From GCA-002727615 sp964442655 (GTDB taxonomy: Bacteria > Pseudomonadota > Alphaproteobacteria > TMED109), in the NCBI GenBank assembly GCA_964442655.1, contig CAYTZM010000012.1:1-45072 (forward strand): a DNA stretch of 45,072 bases. The letters are read 5' to 3'. Both the position numbers and the translations under genes were made by a program. The notes below the pieces were generated by a model, which had not been told where the DNA came from, ran no database searches, and was given only the letters and a program-made list of their open reading frames with translations. Positions 25,887-35,171 of the stretch are shown here, one piece after another (position 1 is the first letter of the stretch; the number at the start of each line of letters is the position of its first letter).

Positions 25887-27003
25887 TCTTTTTCCTATTT
25901 TTCATAAATAAAGAGTCTCCTAAATCTACCAACCTCTTAGCAGCACCTGGCTTAGCATGCTTCCTTGCTAAATTTGATGCTTTTATTAATTTATTTCTAT
26001 CAAATAAAAGCTTTTCTAGTCTTTTTACTAAAAATGAACTATTAGTTAGTTCTTCTTCTTTAATAATCCAGCCGGCACCAATATTTTCTATATATAGTGC
26101 ATTTTTTAATTGATGGTTATCAACAGATGATTTCAATGGTACCATTATAGATGGTCGAGCAGAAACTAAATTTTCTGCTAATGTACCCGCTCCACATCTA
26201 CAAATTACAACATGACACCAACTTAAGCATTCAGCTATATCTTCAATAAAAATTGAAGTTTTAAAATCTATTTTTGCAATTTTATAATAATTTTCAACCA
26301 AATTAATATTCTCTCTTCTAACTTGTTGAATAACTTTTATACCCACCCTCTTTCCAATAGGTAAATTACTTATAGCTTTTGCTATATTTAATGCCATTAC
26401 TTCTGCCCCCAAGCTACCCCCAGTAACCAAAATTTTTAAGGATTCTTTAGAAGTTATTTTATATTTCATTTTATATAACTCCTCTATTTCCTTTCTTAAA
26501 GGCATTCCTATACTAATATATTTTTTTCTCTTAGGCATTTCATCAATATTTTTAAAGGAAAAAGTAAGTTTTGAAGCTTTTTTTAATAAGAACTTATTTG
26601 CTCGACCTAAAACTTTGTTTCCTTCATGTAAAACAATAGGAACATTAAAAATTTTACTAATAATTATAGGAGGAACCGTAATAAAACCTCCAAAACCAAA
26701 AGTAATTTTAGGTAAATTAAATAATAATAAGAATATTGATTGAAATAAACAAAATGATAATAAAATTAAAGATTTAAAATTATATAAATATTGATTTCTT
26801 ATAAAACCTCTGCCCATAAAAGAATAAACCTTTACTGAATTTCTAAAATTAAACATTGTTTTTACAACAAGATCGTACATCCTTATGTCTGTTACAAAAA
26901 TAATGTTTTCCCCTTTATAAATATATTCTTTTGCTAATTCTAAAGCTGGAAATACATGACCTGCAGTTCCTCCTGCAACTATTAATATGCTTTTTTTATT
27001 CAT
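25879..27003 (-). CDS. murG: Lipid II synthase MurG (GlcNAc transferase)
   Basis: Peripheral membrane glycosyltransferase that converts lipid I to lipid II. 374 residues, GT-B fold. Seen: GGTAGHVFPALELA (11-24), FGGFITVPPIIISKIFNVPIVLHEGNKVLGRANK, GGSLGAEVMALN, and the donor-binding CRCGAGTLAENLVSARPSIMVPL followed by DNHQLKNA. ATG 27003 overlaps the ftsW stop by one base (TAATG). Confidence 0.97.
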   Translation of the reverse strand: MNKKSILIVAGGTAGHVFPALELAKEYIYKGENIIFVTDIRMYDLVVKTMFNFRNSVKVYSFMGRGFIRNQYLYNFKSLILLSFCLFQSIFLLLFNLPKITFGFGGFITVPPIIISKIFNVPIVLHEGNKVLGRANKFLLKKASKLTFSFKNIDEMPKRKKYISIGMPLRKEIEELYKMKYKITSKESLKILVTGGSLGAEVMALNIAKAISNLPIGKRVGIKVIQQVRRENINLVENYYKIAKIDFKTSIFIEDIAECLSWCHVVICRCGAGTLAENLVSARPSIMVPLKSSVDNHQLKNALYIENIGAGWIIKEEELTNSSFLVKRLEKLLFDRNKLIKASNLARKHAKPGAAKRLVDLGDSLFMKNRKKNV

Positions 27004-28136
27004 TAATTAACTATTTCGTTAGTTTTTTTTGTTAATGCTAAAACAATTCCCATTCCTATAGAGGCAGATAATAGTGAAGAACCTCCATAACTTATAAACG
27101 GAAATGTTACTCCCGTAATTGGAACTAACCCTAATGTTACAGAAACATTCAGTAAAACTTGCAAACCAAATAAAGTAAGTATTCCACATACAACTAACAG
27201 TACGAATAAATTATTCTTCTCAAAAACTCTTATTAAGCCCCTAATCACTATAGAACATGATAATAATAAAATTATAACGCAAAAAATTGCGCCAAATTCT
27301 TCCGCAATAACTGGAAAAATAAAATCTGTATGAGAATCTGAAATTCTATTTTTAATAACACCATCGCCTGGACCAACACCAATAATGCCTCCTGCTTCAT
27401 ATGCTTGAAAAGAATTAATAATTTGGTGCATACCTTCACAACTGTTATCAATAAAACAATCAATTCTTCTTTTTACATGCGAAAAAATATTATATCCTAG
27501 AAATAAACCTAGTCCCAAAAAACTAAATAAAACCATTATCCACCTCAAAGATATACCTATAAGAAATAATTGACCCGTCCATATCAAAACTATTATGACA
27601 GACATCCCCAAATCAGGTTGCTTCAACAAAAGCAAAACTATTATAAAAAGCAATATTGTAGAAATTATAGTCGAAGGCAAATATTTAGAAATATTAACAG
27701 GCAACTTATAACTTTTAGATAACAAAACAGCAGTAGTAATTACAAAAAAAGGTTTAATAAATTCTGATGGCTGAATTGAAAACCAACCAAGATTTAACCA
27801 TCTAGTAGATCCATGACTATCTGTCCCAAAAAACATTACAAGAACTAATAATATTAAACTTGCTACAAAGCCAAATATTCCTAATCTAATAATTCCTTTT
27901 ATAGAAAAAAAAGAAGTAAAGACCATTACAAATATTGAAAACAACAAATAAATTAAATGATTTTTAAAAAAATATAATCTTTCATATCCTTTACTTTCTG
28001 CAATACCAGACCCTGCAGTTAAAATTATAACACTCCCTATAATAGCTAATAATAAAATTTGAATAAGATTCCAATGATCTAAAGTAAACCACCAGCGAGA
28101 AAATATACTTTTATCATTTCTAGGTATTAAAATCAT
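27003..28136 (-). CDS. ftsW: Peptidoglycan glycosyltransferase FtsW
   Basis: SEDS-family septal glycan polymerase working with FtsI. 377 residues with about ten membrane helices. Family motifs: GSTRWLNLGWFSIQPSEFIKPFF, LLKQPDLGMSVII (with the catalytic Asp loop region), FQAYEAGGIIGVGPGDGVIK, HTDFIFPVIAEEFG, and TGVTFPFISYGGSSLL. ATG 28136, three bases after murD. Standard neighbour of murG. Confidence 0.97.
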   Translation of the reverse strand: MILIPRNDKSIFSRWWFTLDHWNLIQILLLAIIGSVIILTAGSGIAESKGYERLYFFKNHLIYLLFSIFVMVFTSFFSIKGIIRLGIFGFVASLILLVLVMFFGTDSHGSTRWLNLGWFSIQPSEFIKPFFVITTAVLLSKSYKLPVNISKYLPSTIISTILLFIIVLLLLKQPDLGMSVIIVLIWTGQLFLIGISLRWIMVLFSFLGLGLFLGYNIFSHVKRRIDCFIDNSCEGMHQIINSFQAYEAGGIIGVGPGDGVIKNRISDSHTDFIFPVIAEEFGAIFCVIILLLSCSIVIRGLIRVFEKNNLFVLLVVCGILTLFGLQVLLNVSVTLGLVPITGVTFPFISYGGSSLLSASIGMGIVLALTKKTNEIVN

Positions 28137-28139
28137 ATT

Positions 28140-29522
28140 CTAATTATTCCTTATAAACATACTAACTTTATTTTTGAAATCATTTCCTCTTATTTCAAAA
28201 TTATTATATTGATCGAAAGAAGAACAACCTGGTGAAAACAATATTATTACATTTAAGTCTATTTTTTTTGCATATTTTATAGCTGTATTAAGTGCTAATT
28301 CCAAATTTAAACAATTTTTACAATAAAAATTGTTTTTGAAATAATTAAAAAATTCCTCGCCTGACTCCCCTATAAAAAATCCTGCCTTTATATTAGTAAT
28401 TTTTTCATTTAATAGTTTAAAACTATCTTTTTTTCTTCTACCTCCAGCAATCCAAATTATATTTTTAAAACAATCTAGTGCAACACTTGAAGATACTAAA
28501 TTAGTAGACTTAGAATCATTTATAAATTTTATATTTTTTTTAGTTCCTAATTCTTCAATTCGATGAGGTAAAGTTTTAAACTTAGGCAAATAAGTATTTA
28601 TTTGTTTATGTGAAAGACCATAACTTAGTACTGCAGATAAAGAAATTAGAATATTTTCAATATTATGTTCTCCTAATAAAGATGTTATTTCCTTCACTTT
28701 TCCTAAGGATTTATTTTTTTTCCCTAAGGAATTAATTATTCTACCATTTTTTAGATAAACACTTTTTTTAAATTTATTATTTATAGAAATGCGAATAATA
28801 TTAGGTCCGTTAATTTTAGATTTTAATGTTTTATATATTTTTTCTCCTTCCTTAGTATCAGTATTAATAATTGCTATATCAGAAGAATCCTGATTCATAA
28901 AAATTTTTTCTTTAGACTTTACATAATCTTTATAAGTCCCATGTCTTTCCAAATGATCAGAAGACAAATTAGTTAATATTGCAATATTTGGCTTAATTTT
29001 TTTCATCAATTCTAATTGATATGATGAAACTTCCAAGACGTAGGTAATAGAATCCAATGCTGGCTTTAAATTTAAAACTGGAATTCCTATATTACCCCCT
29101 AAAGATGATTTTTTCTTACTTCTTGTTAATAAATGATTAATTATACTACAAACGGTGCTCTTTCCGTTAGAACCTGTAATAGCTATCACTTTATCTGAAT
29201 CTTTATGTAAATTTTCCCAAAAAATATCTAAATCACCAATAATAGAAATATTATTTTTTTTTGCTAAACTTATTATGGGATGTTTTAAACTAATTCCAGG
29301 ACTTACAAATAATAATTCTATTTTTTTAAGATTTATAACTTCATTAAAATTACTTAATATAGTTTTGCTTATTTTAAAATCATTTCGTATTTTTTCATCA
29401 TCATCCCAAACAAAAATTTTAACATCATTTTTCTTTAAAAAATTTATTACAGACCTACCAGAAATACCCAATCCTAGGATGCCCATAGTATTTATGTTTA
29501 TATAATTATTAAAATTAATCAT
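28140..29522 (-). CDS. murD: UDP-N-acetylmuramoyl-L-alanine-D-glutamate ligase MurD
   Basis: Adds D-Glu to UDP-MurNAc-L-Ala. 460 residues. N-terminal GILGLGISGRSVINFL, LFVSPGISLKHP, ATP loop AITGSNGKSTVCS, VLEVSSYQLE, LTNLSSDHLERHG, PHRIEELG, NDSKSTN, and the C-terminal GGRRKKD and LFSPGCSSFDQYNNFEIRG. The ATG at 29522 begins one base after the mraY stop. Confidence 0.97.
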   Translation of the reverse strand: MINFNNYININTMGILGLGISGRSVINFLKKNDVKIFVWDDDEKIRNDFKISKTILSNFNEVINLKKIELLFVSPGISLKHPIISLAKKNNISIIGDLDIFWENLHKDSDKVIAITGSNGKSTVCSIINHLLTRSKKKSSLGGNIGIPVLNLKPALDSITYVLEVSSYQLELMKKIKPNIAILTNLSSDHLERHGTYKDYVKSKEKIFMNQDSSDIAIINTDTKEGEKIYKTLKSKINGPNIIRISINNKFKKSVYLKNGRIINSLGKKNKSLGKVKEITSLLGEHNIENILISLSAVLSYGLSHKQINTYLPKFKTLPHRIEELGTKKNIKFINDSKSTNLVSSSVALDCFKNIIWIAGGRRKKDSFKLLNEKITNIKAGFFIGESGEEFFNYFKNNFYCKNCLNLELALNTAIKYAKKIDLNVIILFSPGCSSFDQYNNFEIRGNDFKNKVSMFIRNN

Positions 29523-29523
29523 T

Positions 29524-30615
29524 TTATCTTAATTTTAAAGTTGCTAAACCAATCAAGGCTAAAATAACAGCTATTATCCAAAACCTTATTACTACTGTAG
29601 ATTCAGACCAACCTTTTTTTTCAAAATGATGATGCAAAGGAGCCATTTTAAAAATTCTTTTTCCAGTAAATTTAAATGATAAAACCTGAGAAATTACTGA
29701 TATAGCCTCCAAAACAAACAATCCACCAACTATAGACAAAACTATTTCATGTCGAGTAATAACACTTATTATTCCTAATGCTGCTCCTGTCGATAAAGAA
29801 CCAGTATCACCCATAAAAACACTTGCAGGAGGGGTATTATACCACAAAAATCCTATACCAGCTCCAGCTAAACTAGCACATAAAATTACTAATTCTCCAC
29901 TTCCTTCAACATAATATAAATTCAAATAATTAGAAAAAATTATATTTCCAGTTAAATAAGCAATAATTCCAAAAACGCTAACTGCTATAATAATTGGAAC
30001 AATTGCTAAGCCATCTAGACCATCAGTTAAGTTTACAGCATTAGATGAACCTATAATTACAAAACTAGAAAAAATACAAAATAAAAATATATTAAGAGAT
30101 ATTATAGAATTCTTTATGAATGGAAAAGTTACTATTCCTTGGATATTTTCTGGTGAAATTTTGTATATCCATATAGAAGCAATCGCAACTACAATAACTT
30201 GAAAAAATATTTTTAATTTTCCAGTAAGACCTACATGATTATTTTTTGAAACTTTTAAATAATCATCAATAAACCCTATAGCTCCAAATGCAAAGGTTAC
30301 ATACAAAACTATCCACAAATATAAATTAGTAATATCGGCCCATAGAATAGTAGAACATATTAATGCTCCTAATATTATGACTCCGCCCATAGTAGGAGTT
30401 CCTCGTTTCATTTCCAAATGCCATTCAGGCCCATCCTTTCTAATTGGTTGCCCTTTTTTTTGTTTTGACTTTAGCCATAAAATTATCTTTGGAGCAAAAA
30501 TAAAAACCATAATTAAAGAGCTAATAAATGCTGCAACACTTCTAAAAGACAAATATTTTATTAAATTAAAAACACTATAATCTTCTATTAAGGATGAGAA
30601 AAACAAGTATAACAA
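29524..30615 (-). CDS. mraY: Phospho-N-acetylmuramoyl-pentapeptide transferase MraY
   Basis: Makes lipid I at the inner membrane. 363 residues, ten helices. Motifs: KKGQPIRKDGPEWHLEMKRGTPTMGG, the Asp pair FIDDYLKV, SNAVNLTDGLDGLA, NTPPASVFMGDTGSLS, and the HHHFEKKGW loop. The start is TTG 30615, supported by a strong AAGGAG seven bases upstream. Four bases separate it from murF. Confidence 0.97.
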   Translation of the reverse strand: MLYLFFSSLIEDYSVFNLIKYLSFRSVAAFISSLIMVFIFAPKIILWLKSKQKKGQPIRKDGPEWHLEMKRGTPTMGGVIILGALICSTILWADITNLYLWIVLYVTFAFGAIGFIDDYLKVSKNNHVGLTGKLKIFFQVIVVAIASIWIYKISPENIQGIVTFPFIKNSIISLNIFLFCIFSSFVIIGSSNAVNLTDGLDGLAIVPIIIAVSVFGIIAYLTGNIIFSNYLNLYYVEGSGELVILCASLAGAGIGFLWYNTPPASVFMGDTGSLSTGAALGIISVITRHEIVLSIVGGLFVLEAISVISQVLSFKFTGKRIFKMAPLHHHFEKKGWSESTVVIRFWIIAVILALIGLATLKLR

Positions 30616-30619
30616 TATT

Positions 30620-32047
30620 TTACTCCTTCGAAGAATAAATATTTTTAATATAATCTACTAAAGTTTCCATAGACATAGATCTTGATCCTTTAACTATCAT
30701 AAAATCACCTGGCAAAATTAATTCTATAAAATTATTAGCAATTAAATCTTCAGAATTTTTTACCCAAACACATTCCATTTTCATTTTTAATTTATTATAT
30801 AACCCTTTAGTTTTATTACCCACTAATATTAATAAACCCATTTTTGCTTCTATTAAATATTTAGTTAAAGATAAATGTAAAGAATTAGAATAATTTCCTA
30901 ATTCTCTCATTTCCCCTAAAATCATAACCTTTCTTTTTTTATTTGCTATTTCATTCAACATTTTGATAGACGCTATTACAGAACTAGGATTAGCATTATA
31001 AGTATCATCTATTAAGACTAAATTACTTTTATTTGAAGAAAATATGTATTTATTCCCTCTACCATTTGGCAGAAAAGATGAAAACATAGACTTTAAACAT
31101 GCTCTCATATCTTGTTTTAATACTAATAAAGTACCTAAAATTGATAATGAATTTATAGCTTGATGTGAACCCTCAAAATTTATTTTATAAATATACTTTT
31201 TTCCAAAAGCCTTAGCTTCGATTCTTTGCCCCCTAGATAAAGCAGAAATACTTATCAAGTTAATATCAGATTTTTTATGTCGTCCATAAGATATAATATT
31301 TTTTACACCATTTTTTTTTGCTAATTTTATAGTTTTATCATAACTTTTAAAATCCCTGTTAATTATTACGTATCCGCTTCTTGCAAGTCCTTCAAATATT
31401 TCTGATTTAGCTTTTACTATATCATAAAGAGATTTAAAGTTTCCGATATGTGCTTCAGTTATATTAGTAATTATTACGATATTTGGTTTAACTAATTTAC
31501 TTAAAGGACGTATCTCATTTGCATGATTCATACCAATCTCAAAAATTCCATATCTCGTCTTCCTAGGCATATTTAATAATGAGTAAGGCACACCAACATG
31601 ATTATTATAACTTTCTGGATTTGCATAAGAATCTGATACTTGTGATAACGAAGAATATAACATCTCTTTTGTAGAAGTTTTACCAGAACTTCCTGTAATA
31701 GCAATTATAGCAGAGTCTTTAAATTCAGTTACTTGATTTCTGGCATCTTCTGCTAATAGGAGCATACTTTTATAAACATCATCAACACTAATAATTAAGT
31801 TATCATTTGTTTTAAAGATTTTTTTTTTATTTATTACTACCCCAACTGCACCATTATTTATTGCGTCTTTAATAAAATCATGCCCATCTAAATTTTTTCC
31901 TTTAAGCGCTAAAAATAAACATCCAGGCTTAACTTTTCTACTATCTATTTCTATTTTATTACATTTCCAATTACCTAAAATATTAACATTTAATACTCTA
32001 GATAAATCATTAGAATTCCATAAAATTTTATTATTAAAATTTTTCAT
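30620..32047 (-). CDS. murF: UDP-N-acetylmuramoyl-tripeptide-D-alanyl-D-alanine ligase MurF
   Basis: Adds the D-Ala-D-Ala made by Ddl. 475 residues. Seen: IDSRKVKPGCLFLALKG, the ATP loop AITGSSGKTSTKEML, NHVGVPYSLLNM, FEIGMNHANEI, TNITEAHIGNF, and the C-terminal LIDDTYNANPSSV and LGEMRELG. ATG 32047 is preceded by GAAGAG. Nine bases after murE. Confidence 0.97.
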   Translation of the reverse strand: MKNFNNKILWNSNDLSRVLNVNILGNWKCNKIEIDSRKVKPGCLFLALKGKNLDGHDFIKDAINNGAVGVVINKKKIFKTNDNLIISVDDVYKSMLLLAEDARNQVTEFKDSAIIAITGSSGKTSTKEMLYSSLSQVSDSYANPESYNNHVGVPYSLLNMPRKTRYGIFEIGMNHANEIRPLSKLVKPNIVIITNITEAHIGNFKSLYDIVKAKSEIFEGLARSGYVIINRDFKSYDKTIKLAKKNGVKNIISYGRHKKSDINLISISALSRGQRIEAKAFGKKYIYKINFEGSHQAINSLSILGTLLVLKQDMRACLKSMFSSFLPNGRGNKYIFSSNKSNLVLIDDTYNANPSSVIASIKMLNEIANKKRKVMILGEMRELGNYSNSLHLSLTKYLIEAKMGLLILVGNKTKGLYNKLKMKMECVWVKNSEDLIANNFIELILPGDFMIVKGSRSMSMETLVDYIKNIYSSKE

Positions 32048-32056
32048 AACTCTTCA

Positions 32057-33508
32057 TTACTTTTTTAATATTTCTAATATTACTTGCTTATCACTAAAAA
32101 ATCTTAATTCATTTCTAATTATTTGTTCTTCTTCATGTCCTTTACCAAGTATGATTAATATATCACCACTTTGAATACTATTTATTGCAGATTCTATAGC
32201 CATATAGCGATCAGGTATTTCTATTGCATTAGAACAGCCTTTAATAATTTCTTTTCTAATTTCTGAAGGTTTTTCATCTCTCGGGTTATCATCTGTAACA
32301 TAAATTACATCTGCATAACTATGAGCTATTTTTCCCATAATTACCCTTTTTCCTTTATCTCTATTCCCACCACAACCAAAGACAATAATTAAATTGTTCT
32401 TTACATATAACTTTACACTTTGCAAAACATTTTTAAGTGCGTCTGGTGTATGTGCATAATCAACATAAATATTTGCTTCTTTTCGCTTACCTATATATTC
32501 CAACCGTCCTGGCGGAGCAGTAATCTTAGATATATTTTTAAGTATAGAATCAAATGATAATCCACTTTCAAAGAGTATTGCTATTGAAGTAACTAAATTA
32601 TTTATTTGAAAATCACCTATTAATTTTGTCTTAAATTCTTTACTTATACCTTTATAAGTTACTACAACTTCGTGAATCATATTTTTACAAAAATTTACCT
32701 TATAATGCCAGTCTGATGTTTCCTTTTTACCAATAGTAATTACTTTTAAATTATTTTTCAGAGACACTTCAATAAATTCTTTATATTCATCAATAGAATC
32801 ATTAATAATGGCTATACCTTGTTTTTTTGCTAGACTCTCAAATAATCTTAATTTAGCCTTTTTATAATTTTTATATGATTTATGATAATCTAAATGGTCT
32901 CTCGAAAGAGAAGTAATTACTACTATAGAAAACTTTAAACCATCTAATCTTCTTTGATGAATACCATGACTTGAAGCTTCAATAATTATATTTTTAAAAT
33001 CTTTCTTTTTAAAATTATATAAATTCAAAAATAAATTATCTATGCTAGGAGTAGTCAATTTATTTTTGAATATATTTTTTCCATCATAGACACCTAAAGT
33101 TCCAATAGATGCGGATTTAAGCCTCATTTTATGCCAAATATTACTAACTATCCAAGCAACGGATGTTTTACCATTAGTACCTGTAACTGCAACTAAATTT
33201 TTAAATTGTAATTTATAATATTTAGAACATATTCTAGCATAAGTTTCTCTTGGGTCTTTTACAACCATGATTTCAATATTTAATAAATTTAAATATTCCT
33301 TAAAATTTTCTTTTTTTATTAATAATGCTACAGCTCCTTTTTCTATAGCATTCTTTATATATAAGTTATTTTTAGTGGTAATTTTAGCAAAAGAGGCAAA
33401 TAAAAACCCTCTCTTTACAAGGAGAGAATTAGAAGATAACCCACTAATAACTAATTTATTTTTTTTTAATTTTATTTCATCAGTTATTAAATCTAATAAT
33501 TTGATCAT
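32057..33508 (-). CDS. murE: UDP-MurNAc-tripeptide synthetase MurE (meso-diaminopimelate adding)
   Basis: Adds the third stem-peptide residue. 483 residues from ATG 33508; an in-frame TTG at 33520 would add four. Motifs: VTGTNGKTSVAWIV, LTTPSIDNL, IIEASSHGIHQRRLDG, VDYAHTPDALKNVL, FGCGGNRDKGKR, and DNPRDEKP, where the DNPR tetrad is the known signature for meso-diaminopimelate as against lysine. So the peptidoglycan is predicted to be the DAP type. Neither start has a good Shine-Dalgarno. Confidence 0.96.
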   Translation of the reverse strand: MIKLLDLITDEIKLKKNKLVISGLSSNSLLVKRGFLFASFAKITTKNNLYIKNAIEKGAVALLIKKENFKEYLNLLNIEIMVVKDPRETYARICSKYYKLQFKNLVAVTGTNGKTSVAWIVSNIWHKMRLKSASIGTLGVYDGKNIFKNKLTTPSIDNLFLNLYNFKKKDFKNIIIEASSHGIHQRRLDGLKFSIVVITSLSRDHLDYHKSYKNYKKAKLRLFESLAKKQGIAIINDSIDEYKEFIEVSLKNNLKVITIGKKETSDWHYKVNFCKNMIHEVVVTYKGISKEFKTKLIGDFQINNLVTSIAILFESGLSFDSILKNISKITAPPGRLEYIGKRKEANIYVDYAHTPDALKNVLQSVKLYVKNNLIIVFGCGGNRDKGKRVIMGKIAHSYADVIYVTDDNPRDEKPSEIRKEIIKGCSNAIEIPDRYMAIESAINSIQSGDILIILGKGHEEEQIIRNELRFFSDKQVILEILKK

Positions 33509-33541
33509 TATTAAAGCCAATTAAATAAATTAATTTTATAA

Positions 33542-35149
33542 TTATTTCATACTAAATCGTGTTTCTGATAAAATTGGAGCAATTTCATAAATTATTTCCT
33601 TTGTTAAAGGAACAGCATTCATCCCTGCAGTTCTTCCTAATACATTTTTGCTAATCTTAGGCTCATCTAATAATATAAAAACAGCATATTTAGGATTATC
33701 TATAGGAAAAAAACTTATAAATGATGATATAACTTTTGAATTGTGATATTTTCCATTTACTACTTTATTTGCTGTACCTGTCTTTCCTCCTATAAAATAA
33801 ATTTCTGATCTTATTTTTTTTGCAGTTCCCCCTTCATTTTCTACTACACTTCTATATAATTTTTTCATCTTTTCACTTACTTCATTCTTAAAAACCTTAT
33901 ATTTAGGTCTATTATAATACTTATCATCTTTTACAAAAAGTGGCTCAACATAAATACCACCATTTATAGTTGTAGCTAGAGCCGATATAACATTAAGAGG
34001 AGAGACAGCGATTCCGTGCCCATATGATTTTGTGGCTAATTCTATATCTCTTTTAGTACTAGGAATTAATGGATATTGAACCTCTGGTATACCTGTGTCT
34101 AAAACTGTATCTAACTTTAATTGACTAAAATAAAAAGATTGCTTCTCTTTTCCTAAAAGTAATCCAATTTGTGCAATTCCAATATTAGAAGAATAAACAA
34201 AAACTTCTTCAACACTTAAGTGTCTATTTTCTGGATGATCATCTCTAATTATTCTACCATTTACTTCTAACGGTTTAGTAGCATCTATAATAGTATTTAT
34301 ATCAATAATTTTTTCATTCAAACTAGCCGCTATAGTAAAAGATTTAAAAATTGATCCCATTTCATAAACTGCACTACTAATATTATTTAATGTAGGATTA
34401 TATTTGTCACTATATGGATTTGGATTAAAACTGGGTAGACTAACTGCAGACATAACTTCTCCAGTATTTACTTCTAAGACAATACCAACAGCACCTATAT
34501 ATCTATATTTTTCTATTCCTTTGTTCAAAATTTTATTTAATTTAAACTGAACCCTACTATCAATAGTTAAATAAACATCTTCCCCTTTAATCAATCTGTC
34601 ATTATATTTTCTTTCTATTCCTGCTAAGCCATTACTAGTCTTTCCCAAAAACCCTACTATATGGCTTGCTTCTTCACCATAAGGATATAATCTTAATAAT
34701 TCTTCTTCAAGTTTAAGCCCTGGATCACCTATTTTCTTAACAGATTTTGCTAATTTAGGATTTAAGTGCCTTTTACTAAAACCTGTTTTTGATTGTAATT
34801 TTATTAATATTTTCTCTTCGGTTAAGTCTGGAAAAATTTCACTTAAATTTTTTACTACATAATTAGGATTTAATATATTTTTATAACGAGAATAAAGAGA
34901 ATAAGTTGGCATAGAAACAGCAAAGACATTTCCATTTCTATCATAAATATTTCCTCTTGTAGGATTTTTAACAACATTTTTAGAAACTTCTTTTTTATCT
35001 TGAAAAAGCTTAGAGGTAGAAATTAGTTTAATATTAACTATAAAAAAAGTAACAAAAAACAAAACAGTTATTGCTATTATTCTATGTTTACATTTTTCCA
35101 ATAAAGATTTTTCAATACCATCTACATATATTCTTTTATTAGAATTCAA
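33542..35149 (-). CDS. ftsI: Division-specific transpeptidase FtsI (PBP3)
   Basis: Septal class B penicillin-binding protein. 535 residues: one membrane helix (about 21-44), the PBP dimerisation domain with RGNIYDRNGNVFAVSMP, then the transpeptidase with SxxK as GSIFKSFT, SxN as YSSNIG and KTG as GGKTGTANK. The frame begins at TTG 35149, since no ATG or GTG precedes the helix. It is 22 bases after ftsZ, whereas the usual upstream neighbour is ftsL. Confidence 0.96.
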   Translation of the reverse strand: MNSNKRIYVDGIEKSLLEKCKHRIIAITVLFFVTFFIVNIKLISTSKLFQDKKEVSKNVVKNPTRGNIYDRNGNVFAVSMPTYSLYSRYKNILNPNYVVKNLSEIFPDLTEEKILIKLQSKTGFSKRHLNPKLAKSVKKIGDPGLKLEEELLRLYPYGEEASHIVGFLGKTSNGLAGIERKYNDRLIKGEDVYLTIDSRVQFKLNKILNKGIEKYRYIGAVGIVLEVNTGEVMSAVSLPSFNPNPYSDKYNPTLNNISSAVYEMGSIFKSFTIAASLNEKIIDINTIIDATKPLEVNGRIIRDDHPENRHLSVEEVFVYSSNIGIAQIGLLLGKEKQSFYFSQLKLDTVLDTGIPEVQYPLIPSTKRDIELATKSYGHGIAVSPLNVISALATTINGGIYVEPLFVKDDKYYNRPKYKVFKNEVSEKMKKLYRSVVENEGGTAKKIRSEIYFIGGKTGTANKVVNGKYHNSKVISSFISFFPIDNPKYAVFILLDEPKISKNVLGRTAGMNAVPLTKEIIYEIAPILSETRFSMK

Positions 35150-35171
35150 TATTAATTTACTCTAAAAACTT